Assembly (NCBI RefSeq): GCF_036077095.1
Contig: NZ_CP107962.1
Location: 365,428-429,427, forward strand
Length of the DNA: 64,000 nt
Reading direction: 5' to 3'
Origin: Streptomyces sp. NBC_00376
GTDB lineage: Bacteria > Actinomycetota > Actinomycetes > Streptomycetales > Streptomycetaceae
The notes beneath the pieces were generated by a model. That model was not told the origin of the DNA, did not search any database, and saw only the letters and a program-made list of their open reading frames with translations. The position numbers were made by a program, and so were the translations under genes. This document shows, piece after piece, positions 9,023 through 17,037 of the stretch; the first letter of the stretch is position 1; each line of letters begins with the position of its first letter.

Positions 9023-9289
9023 ATGAGCGAACCGGATTTTGCCGCACTGCGGAAGCGAGTCGAGAAGGCGGAAAAGGTCGCCGACAGCTACAGGACCGAG
9101 CTGTACGAAGCTGCCGTCACTGAAGCCATGAAATCGACCGTGTACGGCCACGTCTCCGCCGTTGCCCGGGAGTCAGGCATCAACGTTCAGCACCTTCGTG
9201 ACCTCATCAACAAGGTCGACCCCGGATGGCTCGCCAAAGCGTCCGAGGAACGCCAGGCCGCCAAGTCCAAGCGCAAGGAAACGGCGTGA
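9023..9289 (+). CDS. Small helical plasmid protein, HTH-like
   Basis: This 88-residue basic protein starts at ATG 9023 (MSEPDFAALRKRVEKAEK). A coiled N-terminal helix is followed by AVARESGINVQHLRDLINK, which reads as a helix-turn-helix, and the tail is lysine-rich. It resembles small DNA-binding or accessory proteins common on Streptomyces plasmids, but I do not recognise a named family. It lies between two copies of the ~40-base dispersed element and downstream of an ACTTGAAGTG site, so it is probably regulated and may itself be a regulator. Confidence 0.6.
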   Translation: MSEPDFAALRKRVEKAEKVADSYRTELYEAAVTEAMKSTVYGHVSAVARESGINVQHLRDLINKVDPGWLAKASEERQAAKSKRKETA

Positions 9290-9357
9290 CGTGACATAAG
9301 CGCAGCCCCGGCCGGATCCTACGGCCCCTGCTGCGCACAGCCATATGCCGGCACGTG

Positions 9358-9397
9358 CTGACCTGCAGTTTTCCAACTGGGTCAGCATTTGGGTCAG
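9358..9397 (+). repeat. Copy B of the dispersed ~40-base element
   Basis: TGACCTGCAGTTTTCCA then TGGGTCAGCATTTGGGTCA, matching the copy at 8428 almost base for base. It sits between the small gene ending at 9289 and the long hairpin at 9424. Confidence 0.65.
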
Positions 9398-9423
9398 CGC
9401 GCTTTCCCTGTAACTGGCCGATG

Positions 9424-9468
9424 CGCCGAAGGCTCTGCACTTCGCTCGGAAGTGCAGAGCCTTCGGCG
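9424..9468. terminator. Bidirectional 20-bp perfect hairpin
   Basis: The arms 9424-9443 and 9449-9468 are perfectly complementary with a 5-base loop. The hairpin sits between a plus-strand gene ending at 9289 and the minus-strand Tad operon ending at 9553, a good place for a terminator serving both. Confidence 0.8.
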
Positions 9469-9552
9469 TTCACCGGCACCCGAGCAGCCTCGGGTGAGGC
9501 ATCCTGCGGCCGTCCCCGCGCAGGGGGAGCCGACGGTCCGGCCTGCGGCCTG

Positions 9553-12500
9553 CTACAGCAGGCGGAGGACCTGCTCCGTCTCCTCGTCCATGGAGGAGCC
9601 CAGCTCCAGGAGGAGTTCGTCGAGCTGCCGGACCGACGATTCGAGCGCGGCTTCTTCACCAAGCAGTGACAGCGCCCGGAACTTGTGGCGCCACAGGCAT
9701 TCCATTTCCCGCGCGACGTCCAGGCCTCGGGTGGCTGCCCACAGGGCGTTGCGTGCGTCCCCGCGGGCGAGGTACCGCTCCGCGAGGTCGTCGGCCGCGT
9801 CCACGATCGCGGAGATCATTTCCTGGGCCAGGGATTCCGCCCACGCGTACCGGCGGGACGGGATGCCGGAGAACGGCCGGCCGTGGACGAGTTCCAGAGC
9901 CTGGCGCAGCAGCTGATCGCCGGCCGGGCCGTCGGTGGTTCGGCCGGAGTGGGCCAGCTGCTGGAAGCGGTCCCAGTCGCAGCCGACACCGGCCAGCCGG
10001 TAGAGCTTGTCGGGCTGGGTGCTCACGTGGGGGAGGTGCTTGTTGCCCTGTGCGTCGGCGCCCAGCCATCTGCGGACGTCTCCGAGGCGGGTGTTGCGTG
10101 TGTCGCGGGTGACGATTCCGCCGGGTGCGAGGACCTCGTCGAGCTGGTGGTGGTTCGCCCCGGGGTGAAGCACCAGCCAGGCCGTCATTTCCAGCGCGAG
10201 GGTGCGCCGGTTGGACTTGATGGTGCCGTTGGCGCCGAGGAGATCGACTGTCCCGAGGACCTGCACCAGCGGGCGGTCCGGGCTGCTGTCGGCGCCGGCT
10301 CCGGCGGGCTGCTCGGGAAGAGGGACGGCCTCGTCGCGGGCGGGTGTGGCCTCTTCCGGGCCGGCAGGTGCGGGGATCCGGGAGCTGACCCGGGGGGCGG
10401 GGCTGGACAGCGACGGCAGGACGGGAGTTCCGGGGGACGGCGATGCGGTGGGCAGCGGCTCCGGTCCGGCGGGCGGGGCGGCAGGGTCTTCCTCGTCGTC
10501 GGTGCCCTCGTCCTCCAAATCGGCGAAAGCGGCCATCAGCCCCGGCTTGCTCACCGGCTCTGCAGCCTCACGTGCGGAAGGTGCCCCTGCCTCCGAAGGG
10601 ACAACGGGGGAGGGCTGCTGACTCCCCACCGACTCCGTGGCCGGCTCCTGTGCAGGGGCGGGGACGTCGCCGGGTGCGTCCGCGGTGAGCGCGACGTCCA
10701 GGATGCTGGCGTATTCGGCGTCGGAGCACACCGACAGTGCGACGCTGACCGAGGTGCCCGGAACGGTGACGTACGGCAGATCGGTGTCCACCGACCACGC
10801 TGCGCCCGCTGCTTCCAGTACGGCGGTGCTGCTCGTAACCACGGCCACCGCCGACCGAGGCTGCCGCCCCAGCACCTCCCACAGCACATCCAGGGTTCCC
10901 TCGGGCGCCGGGCAGGAATCCAGATCCGCGACGACGACCAGCGGCCACAGCCCGCCCACCTCCGCCACCGAAAGATCCGGCGCCCCGCTGGCCCCGTCAC
11001 CGAGACCGTCCAGGGCCTGCTGCTGCTCCGCGTGATGGGCCTGCAGGACCTGTACCGCGTCGGCCAGGTCCGGATACGGAGTGACCCGGTCGCTGTCCAC
11101 CATCGCCAGTCCGGGAGCGGTGTCCTCTCCGGCGACCGCGATGTCGAGCTGCTCGGCGAGCGGTGAGAGCGCGAGCGTCAGCGCGAGGGTCCGCAGGACC
11201 TCGCCGCGCAGGCCGCCGGTGAGGTGGAGCGCGCCGGTGTGCTCCAGGTCGACGAGCACGATCGCGCCCTGGTCGTCCTTACCCAGCGCGATCAGCCCCG
11301 GATAGGGCGGATCAACCTCCTGGCTTTCCTGCGGGGGCAGCAGTTCACCGGAGTCCGCCGGGCACCACCACACCGTGCTCTGCGACGGATCGGTGGTGAA
11401 CGGGGCGACCGCCGGGGCGGGCGCGTCCAGGTGCAGCCGGACCCCCTCGGTGCCGAGCTGCACAGCGGCCAGGGCGGGAAGCTGCCGGCCCTCCTCGGCA
11501 AGGGTCGCCGCTGCTGTACGCAGCGCCCGGTCCAGCAAGGTCAGTTCCTCGCTGGCGTCCGCGCTGCGCAGCGCGATTTCCGTGAGGGCGGCCTGGCCGG
11601 AGGGCATCGGGATGCGGTGGCCGCGGCGTCGGCGGCGCTGCTGCAGGATCCGCCGGGTGGCCAGGGTGCCCACGAGTCCGGCGGCCAGGACTCCGGTGGC
11701 TCCCAGGCCGACCATGCCGGCCCGCATCCCGGTCGTAGTCTGTCCGTCCTTGGCGGCGGCGGTGGCTTCCGGCGCCGGTTTGCCGGGCGACGGCGTCTTT
11801 GCGGCGGGGGAGGGCGTCACCGTGGCAGACGGGTCCGCAGTCCGGCTCTGGTCGGGGGAAGGGGTGGCGGGCGCCGACGGCTCGGTATCCGGGGTTGGCT
11901 GTGTCGGCGGTGCAGGGTCCTTCTTGGCCGGCTTCGACGATTCGTGGTCGTCCCGGGCGGGGGGCTTGGTACCGGAGTCGGAGCTGTGGCCGGGCAGGGC
12001 GAGTTTCTGGCCCGGATAGATCCGGTCGGGATCGTCGAAGACCTGCCCGTTCGGCTGCTCCTCGCCCTTGTTCGCTTTGTACAGCTCGGGCCACCGGTCT
12101 CCGTCGCCGAGCTGTTCGTCGGCGATCTTTGACAGGTAGTCGCCCGGTCGGACGGTGTACGGCTTCGGGGAATCTGCGCCCTCTTCCTGTGTGTTGGCCG
12201 AGGTCTTTGCCGCCTGGGTGGCGGTGGGGGAGCCGGGCCCGGTCTCGGGCGTGGCGGGAGGCCGGGCATCGGCGGGCAGCGTGATGACCGCGCCCTTGGG
12301 TAGGTACTGGTCGCCGGCGGCGAGTTCGGGGATGCCGGGGTTGAGAGCCGCGATGTCCTTCCACCGGGGCCCGCTGCCCAGATACGTCTCGGCGAGCTCC
12401 CACGGTGACTCCGTGGTGGAGGTGACGGTGTGCCGCAGCCCGGCCTGGTTGGTCCGCGTGGTGTCGTGCTTCGCCGACGGGCTGCCGGTGTCCTGCCCGA

Positions 12501-12915
12501 CGGTGTGGGTCGCGGTCGCGGCGACCGCGGGAGTGACTGTGGCCGCGGACGCGGCGGTCGGGGCGAGCAGCACGATGCCGCCGATCAGGAAACTGGCGAG
12601 CGACTGCATTCCGCCCAGGCCCCGGATGCGGGGGGCGGAGCGGCGGCGCAGCACGGCCACGAGCTCCACCAGGACGGAGAACCCGAATGCCGCCCACGCG
12701 ACCCAGCCGATGCAGGTCAGGACGACAAGGAACAGTGACCCGTCGTCCTGCTGGGTCAGCAGGTCCAGCCCGCCGGAGAGCTCGGTCGGCTGGTGGCCCA
12801 CCCTGAGAAGCAGGTACGGCACGCCGCCGACCAGGGCCACCAGGAGGGCCAGGCCGAGCAGCGCCCGCAACAGGGCTGCGGCGGCGCGCAGCGGGGCGGG
12901 GATGCGGTGGGCCAT
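9553..12915 (-). CDS. Membrane LysM protein with C-terminal BTAD regulator domain
   Basis: This is a 1120-residue fusion. Three hydrophobic segments lie in the first 130 residues (for example LLGLALLVALVGGVPYLLL). Two LysM-like units follow: one around 160-215 (ESPWELAETYLG...WKDIAALN) and one around 250-310 (YTVRPGDYLSKIADEQLGDG). After a Pro/Thr-rich linker and another membrane segment near 400 comes a long cytoplasmic region. The last ~250 residues, opening with VQVLGTVDLLGANG, are an OmpR-like winged helix plus BTAD repeats. It ends the Tad operon 8 bases after the previous gene. It may anchor in peptidoglycan and sense pilus or wall state; the regulatory output is inferred. Confidence 0.82.
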   Translation of the reverse strand: MAHRIPAPLRAAAALLRALLGLALLVALVGGVPYLLLRVGHQPTELSGGLDLLTQQDDGSLFLVVLTCIGWVAWAAFGFSVLVELVAVLRRRSAPRIRGLGGMQSLASFLIGGIVLLAPTAASAATVTPAVAATATHTVGQDTGSPSAKHDTTRTNQAGLRHTVTSTTESPWELAETYLGSGPRWKDIAALNPGIPELAAGDQYLPKGAVITLPADARPPATPETGPGSPTATQAAKTSANTQEEGADSPKPYTVRPGDYLSKIADEQLGDGDRWPELYKANKGEEQPNGQVFDDPDRIYPGQKLALPGHSSDSGTKPPARDDHESSKPAKKDPAPPTQPTPDTEPSAPATPSPDQSRTADPSATVTPSPAAKTPSPGKPAPEATAAAKDGQTTTGMRAGMVGLGATGVLAAGLVGTLATRRILQQRRRRRGHRIPMPSGQAALTEIALRSADASEELTLLDRALRTAAATLAEEGRQLPALAAVQLGTEGVRLHLDAPAPAVAPFTTDPSQSTVWWCPADSGELLPPQESQEVDPPYPGLIALGKDDQGAIVLVDLEHTGALHLTGGLRGEVLRTLALTLALSPLAEQLDIAVAGEDTAPGLAMVDSDRVTPYPDLADAVQVLQAHHAEQQQALDGLGDGASGAPDLSVAEVGGLWPLVVVADLDSCPAPEGTLDVLWEVLGRQPRSAVAVVTSSTAVLEAAGAAWSVDTDLPYVTVPGTSVSVALSVCSDAEYASILDVALTADAPGDVPAPAQEPATESVGSQQPSPVVPSEAGAPSAREAAEPVSKPGLMAAFADLEDEGTDDEEDPAAPPAGPEPLPTASPSPGTPVLPSLSSPAPRVSSRIPAPAGPEEATPARDEAVPLPEQPAGAGADSSPDRPLVQVLGTVDLLGANGTIKSNRRTLALEMTAWLVLHPGANHHQLDEVLAPGGIVTRDTRNTRLGDVRRWLGADAQGNKHLPHVSTQPDKLYRLAGVGCDWDRFQQLAHSGRTTDGPAGDQLLRQALELVHGRPFSGIPSRRYAWAESLAQEMISAIVDAADDLAERYLARGDARNALWAATRGLDVAREMECLWRHKFRALSLLGEEAALESSVRQLDELLLELGSSMDEETEQVLRLL

Positions 12916-12923
12916 GGTGGGGC

Positions 12924-13385
12924 TCAGCCTCCAGCTTGGGTCTGCAGATGGGCTTTCGCGGTGCCGGTCACGTTGATCGTGCCTACGCCGACGAACTGTG
13001 CGAAGTAGGTGTCGTAGGTGTCGTGGACGGTGACGGTGAGGCTCTGTCCACCTTCGGTGACCTGCACGTCGCCCTGGATGCCGGCGGCGGTGAGGTAGTC
13101 CTGGACAGCCCCGACGGCGGCGTCGGGGTCGATCGTGATGGCGGTTCCCTCGATGGCCTGGGCGGGGTCGAGTTGCTGGCCGGCGGTGCGGGCGGCCTCC
13201 TGGGCGAGCGAGGTCGCGCGGTTCCCGGCGTTCAGAGCGCCGCCTCCGTCGACGAGCAGCCCCATCACCATCAGGATCGCGAGCGAGGCCAGGGCGAAGA
13301 ACAGGGACATCGATCCGCGGTCGCGGCGGCGTGCGGTCAGTGCCGCATGCCGCTGGTCCATGAAGCGGCGGACTGCGGTGGTCAC
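12924..13385 (-). CDS. TadG/TadE-like pilus assembly protein
   Basis: This 153-residue protein starts at GTG 13385, which overlaps the upstream stop (GTGA). After a basic stretch (RRRDRGSMSLFFA) there is one membrane helix (LASLAILMVMGLLVDGGGAL) and an exported domain, the arrangement of TadG-type minor pilins. AGNRATSLAQEAARTAG after the helix is the helical linker usual in this family. It is the last of three successive TadE/G-like genes. Confidence 0.75.
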   Translation of the reverse strand: MTTAVRRFMDQRHAALTARRRDRGSMSLFFALASLAILMVMGLLVDGGGALNAGNRATSLAQEAARTAGQQLDPAQAIEGTAITIDPDAAVGAVQDYLTAAGIQGDVQVTEGGQSLTVTVHDTYDTYFAQFVGVGTINVTGTAKAHLQTQAGG

Positions 13386-13840
13386 TGGCGCCCCCGGTAG
13401 GTGTCGATGGGGCTGGTCCACGACGCGGTCAGCGTCTTGGCCCCGGGCAGGCCCGGCAGCCCGATGTCGGAAAGGTTCGCCGTGCAGGCGACCGTGGCCG
13501 TCACATTCGCCTCCACCCCGATATCGAGGGCGTAGCCGGCGGTGTCGACCACGACACTGGAGGTCCGGCACGTGATGCCCTCGCCCTGGAGGCTGCGGGC
13601 GGCCGCGGCCTGGGCCTGCGCCTGGGCGCTGCCGGCGTCGCGTTCCAGGGACGCGGCGCGGGCAGCGGCGCGGGCGGCGGAGTCCACGGCACCGTCGGCG
13701 TCCGTCACCCGCCCGAACGCGATCATGAGCAGGAGCAGGGCGATCATCACGGGTGCCAGAACCGCGGTCTCCACCGCGTAGGAGCCCCGGTCACGGCGCA
13801 GCCCCTGCGCCAGTCGGTGACCGTAGGCGCGGGCCGTCAC
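13382..13840 (-). CDS. TadE-family pseudopilin (second copy)
   Basis: In this 152-residue protein, RRDRGSYAVETAVLAPVMIA is the TadE signature (basic stretch, GS..VE, hydrophobic helix), followed by a helix rich in Ala/Gln and an exported domain with two cysteines. TadE proteins are processed by a prepilin peptidase and act as minor subunits in Tad pilus assembly. The GTG at 13840 overlaps the stop of the upstream gene, so it is translationally coupled. Confidence 0.8.
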   Translation of the reverse strand: MTARAYGHRLAQGLRRDRGSYAVETAVLAPVMIALLLLMIAFGRVTDADGAVDSAARAAARAASLERDAGSAQAQAQAAAARSLQGEGITCRTSSVVVDTAGYALDIGVEANVTATVACTANLSDIGLPGLPGAKTLTASWTSPIDTYRGRQ

Positions 13841-14283
13841 GGGGTGGTCCAGCGCTCGACCGGCGCGTCGGCTTGCTGGACGACGTCCAGCGTCAAGCCG
13901 GGCACCAGTGTGGCGACGCTGCCGCGCACGGTGATGCGGATCTCCTGCGCGCTGCTGCCGGCCGATGACACGCTCGCCCCCTGGACGCTCCCGCCGAAAC
14001 GGCTCAGAAAGTCCTGCGCCTGGGCGACGCCGTCACCTTCGCCGGCACCGAACTGCCGCCCGGCCTCCACACCCTGACGGGCGGCGGACTGGGCGACCTT
14101 GCGCGCGTGGTAGTACAGGCCGACCTGGACGGCAGTGAAGATCAGCGCGAGCACGACGACGGCCAGAACCGCGAACTCCACGCTTCCGAATCCGCGGTCG
14201 CCCCGCAGCCGGCGCGCGGCTGCGCGCCTTCGCCGACGGGGTACTGCCGCGCCGCCTCTTAGAGGATCGTGTGTGTGGTTCAT
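13837..14283 (-). CDS. TadE-family pseudopilin (first copy)
   Basis: In this 148-residue protein, after a strongly basic N-terminus, RGDRGFGSVEFAVLAVVVLA is the TadE processing and membrane signature, followed by VGLYYHARKVAQSAARQGVE. This matches the usual length and layout of TadE. The ATG at 14283 overlaps the stop of the upstream lipoprotein gene (ATGA). It is probably an exported minor pilin of the Tad machine. Confidence 0.82.
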   Translation of the reverse strand: MNHTHDPLRGGAAVPRRRRRAAARRLRGDRGFGSVEFAVLAVVVLALIFTAVQVGLYYHARKVAQSAARQGVEAGRQFGAGEGDGVAQAQDFLSRFGGSVQGASVSSAGSSAQEIRITVRGSVATLVPGLTLDVVQQADAPVERWTTP

Positions 14284-14972
14284 CGGGCCGATGCCGTGGG
14301 CGGCTTGCCGGCCTGTGCCTGCTGAATGCGCTGGACGACCATGTCGGTGAGGGAGAGGAGCCTGTCGGACGGCAGGTCCGTGCCAGCCTTCCAGCTGTAC
14401 TCGATCTTCGCGATGACGGCACCCTGCCGCACGTTGATTCCCTTGCCAATCCAGACCGGTGAGCTGCTTGACGGCTCGAGCTCGAAGCCGTCGATCTCGT
14501 CACCTGGCGGGTTCTCGCCCACTTCGTCGACCGTGCCTTCGCCTTTGAACAGACGGGCAGCAGTTGGGACATTGGAGAAGGAGATGAGACGGATCGCCAG
14601 TTCCTGATCCTCAAGATTCGTGAACCCTGCCAGTCCGAACGTGAGCGCCTCACCGCACCACTCGTCCGGCCAGCCCTCGGACTGGCAGTACGTGGCGTCG
14701 TCGGTGTTGTCCCACGCCTTGCGGGTGCGGGACTCGTCAAAGTCGACCGGGATACTGAACTCGTTCGGCAGGGCCGCTTCCAGCTGGCTGGTGAGCAGCA
14801 CGCGGGCTGCGGGCGCGCTCGCTTTGCCGTCGCCGGGGGTGGCCAGCCCCTTCCCTGCGGGAGGCGGGGTGTCGCTCTGGGTGTCGCATCCGCTGCCCAG
14901 GACAGCCGTCAGCACGATGACCGACGCGTATGCGGCCAGGCTGGTGGTACGGGACCGCGGGACTTGGGTCAC
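14280..14972 (-). CDS. Lipoprotein within the Tad operon
   Basis: The GTG at 14972 follows a GAGGAGAAAG ribosome site and gives 230 residues. The N-terminus VTQVPRSRTTSLAAYASVIV leads to LGSGC, a lipobox, so the mature protein is probably anchored outside the membrane. The exported part has a Cys pair (YCQSEGWPDEWCG) and ends in MVVQRIQQAQAGKPP. The lipoprotein at 33782 ends in a very similar way (MLVQRIRQAQRGQQP) and also has a Cys pair, so the two are paralogues. No enzymatic motif was seen. A surface or pilus-associated role is suggested only by the operon. Confidence 0.72.
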   Translation of the reverse strand: MTQVPRSRTTSLAAYASVIVLTAVLGSGCDTQSDTPPPAGKGLATPGDGKASAPAARVLLTSQLEAALPNEFSIPVDFDESRTRKAWDNTDDATYCQSEGWPDEWCGEALTFGLAGFTNLEDQELAIRLISFSNVPTAARLFKGEGTVDEVGENPPGDEIDGFELEPSSSSPVWIGKGINVRQGAVIAKIEYSWKAGTDLPSDRLLSLTDMVVQRIQQAQAGKPPTASAR

Positions 14973-15015
14973 TACGTCTTTCTCCTCTTCGACGTGATGG
15001 CGGTACGGGGGCGTG

Positions 15016-15204
15016 TCAGCCGCCGTTGATGATGCCGATCTTCTCCATGAGCTTGGTGCGGATCGCCAGGACCAGCAGGCCGGCGCCGACGAGCAGCGCA
15101 CCGGCGATCAGCGCCAGTTCGGTGCTGGTCTGTCCGGCGTCCTTGCCGGCTCTCAGAGCCTCGTACCGGCCGCGGATCCATACGGTCAGGGTCTGGATGT
15201 CCAT
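15016..15204 (-). CDS. Flp/Fap-type pilin
   Basis: A 62-residue protein: about 20 basic N-terminal residues, then GQTSTELALIAGALLVGAGL, the hydrophobic helix with the Glu found at position +5 of Flp pilins, and a very short C-terminus. Size and position beside TadB/TadC genes fit the major Flp pilin. Cleavage would be expected near the Gly-Gln before TSTE. No prepilin peptidase gene is in the window, so processing probably relies on one elsewhere. Confidence 0.82.
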   Translation of the reverse strand: MDIQTLTVWIRGRYEALRAGKDAGQTSTELALIAGALLVGAGLLVLAIRTKLMEKIGIINGG

Positions 15205-15217
15205 GAGCGTTCTTCTT

Positions 15218-16114
15218 TCAGCTTCCGAGGATGGTGATCGTGACGGGGATCATCACGAAGGTGAGCATGAGGATGACGCCGAAGGTGACCGGCAGGATCA
15301 TTGCCGCGCTCGCCGCGTTGGCCTGGGCCTTCGCGTCCGACAGCAGCGCGATGCGCAGCTGCCGGGCCTGGGCCTGCAGGGTGGTGTAGACGGCCGCGCC
15401 GTCACCGGCGAGGGCGAGGGTGTCGGCGGGGCGGGTCAGTTCGGGGATGTCGAGTTCGTCGCCGAGCTGCTTGAGGGCGTCCCAGACGGTGACGCCGGCG
15501 AGGTCGGCCTGGTGGAAGACCTGCCGCATGCGCACGAAGATGAAGCCGTCGCCGACCTCCGCGGTCTGGGTCAGGGCCTGGGCCGCGCCGGAGTTGGCGA
15601 TGCGGGCCAGCGCGACGCGCTCCAGGTAGGAGGCGGCGGCGTGGCGGACGACGAGCCGGGCCGCTGCCGCGTCGCGGGCGACTTCCTTGCCGGGCCAGAA
15701 CCAGAACAGGCCGGCCAGGGCGAGGGAGACGGCTGCGGGAACCGCGAACGGGAAGGCCGCGCCGGCTGCGGCGAGGAGAGCCTGGAGGAGCTGTGGAAGC
15801 ACCAGGCCGTACAGGGCGAACAGGAACCTCTTGCCCAGGTGCTCGGCCGGACTGATCCTCAGCAGGTTCAGGTCCTTTACGGGCAGCGTGATGCGCCCGC
15901 CGAACTCGTCGAGCAGCCGGGCACCGACGCGTTCGGGCAGCGTGCCCGTGGACGTGGGCGCCGTGGTCGGCAGGAGAGGGCTGCTGGTCTTGGAGACGTC
16001 CAGCCGGTCCAGCACGGAGGCGAGATCGCGGCGGGCCGGCATGGCGGCGCGGACGGCCAGGCCGATCAGGGCGCCGGCCGCGGCTGCGGGAAGTACGGCT
16101 TCCATGGGGATCAC
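15218..16114 (-). CDS. TadC-like inner membrane protein
   Basis: This 298-residue protein starts at a GTG (16114) that overlaps the stop of the preceding gene, or at the ATG three codons later. Hydrophobic segments at the N-terminus, near residues 100-150 and at the C-terminus (VTFGVILMLTFVMIPVTI) bracket a helical cytoplasmic region, as in T2SSF/TadC proteins that form the pilus platform with TadB. It lies 14 bases before the Flp pilin gene in the same operon. Confidence 0.82.
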   Translation of the reverse strand: MIPMEAVLPAAAAGALIGLAVRAAMPARRDLASVLDRLDVSKTSSPLLPTTAPTSTGTLPERVGARLLDEFGGRITLPVKDLNLLRISPAEHLGKRFLFALYGLVLPQLLQALLAAAGAAFPFAVPAAVSLALAGLFWFWPGKEVARDAAAARLVVRHAAASYLERVALARIANSGAAQALTQTAEVGDGFIFVRMRQVFHQADLAGVTVWDALKQLGDELDIPELTRPADTLALAGDGAAVYTTLQAQARQLRIALLSDAKAQANAASAAMILPVTFGVILMLTFVMIPVTITILGS

Positions 16115-17037
16115 CGGGCGCCTCCCGCGGTGGTGGTGAGCTGTGCGGCGGTGGCCGGGAGAGGGGTGATCAGGCGGGGGTCGGGCTGGGTCCGCGCGAT
16201 CTTCCGCAGCCATCGCAGGGTGTAGGCGAAGAGGCCGCCGAGGGCGGCGAGGACGATCTGTCCGACCGGGGACTGATACCAGCCGGACCAGGCGTCGTTG
16301 AGCATGCAGCCGACCACGACGATGCAGATGACGAGCGAGACCATGCGCGAGCTCTTGCGGACCTTCGCCCGGTCGGCCTCGATGTCGCGGGCGTCGGCGG
16401 CCTGCTGATGGATCGTGACCGCCAGGGCTTCCAGCGCGTCGGACAGCCCGGGGCCCTTGTAGACGGCGTGGGACTGGAACAGCAGGACGACGTGGTCGGA
16501 CACGCCGTCGGCGAGCTCGTCGGCGAAGAGCGCGAACGCGTCGTGCGCCTCCATGCCGGAGCGCAGCCGTTCGGCCAGGGCCCGCACGTTCGGGGCGATC
16601 GGTGCGGGCGCGGCCTTCGCGGACGTCCGGATCGTCTGGGGGAGGCTGATGCCGGCCTGGTGGACACCGGCGAGGTGGTTGAGCCACTGGCCGAGCGCCT
16701 CCAGGCGCTCGATTCTCTGGGTCGCCGCGGTGCCGGGGTTGAGGACGTAGGGCAGGCCGAGGACGGCGGCGCCGGCGAGGAGGCCGTGGACGGGCCAGCC
16801 GGTCCAGGCCCACACGACCAGCGCGACGACGCCCGCCGTGGTGAGCAGGTGGCGCCAGCGCCGTTGCCACTTCTCCGGCAGCTCGGCTTTCGCACGCTGG
16901 ATCCGGCCGGTCATACGGGAGGTGGGCTTGGACGGGTCGGGGACGCGGCCCCGGATCTCGCGGACGGCGGCGAAGACCGCGAGCAGGGTGAGCACGGCGC
17001 AGCAGGCCGCGACGAGTGCGAGCTGGGAGGTACTCAT
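16111..17037 (-). CDS. TadB-like inner membrane protein
   Basis: This 308-residue protein starts at ATG 17037, overlapping the TadA stop. Four hydrophobic segments (for example LALVAACCAVLTLLAVFAAV near the N-terminus and MVSLVICIVVVGCML near residue 245) surround a T2SSF domain with AGISLPQTIRTSA and GPGLSDALEALAVTI. TadB and TadC together make the membrane platform that the TadA ATPase drives. Confidence 0.84.
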   Translation of the reverse strand: MSTSQLALVAACCAVLTLLAVFAAVREIRGRVPDPSKPTSRMTGRIQRAKAELPEKWQRRWRHLLTTAGVVALVVWAWTGWPVHGLLAGAAVLGLPYVLNPGTAATQRIERLEALGQWLNHLAGVHQAGISLPQTIRTSAKAAPAPIAPNVRALAERLRSGMEAHDAFALFADELADGVSDHVVLLFQSHAVYKGPGLSDALEALAVTIHQQAADARDIEADRAKVRKSSRMVSLVICIVVVGCMLNDAWSGWYQSPVGQIVLAALGGLFAYTLRWLRKIARTQPDPRLITPLPATAAQLTTTAGGAR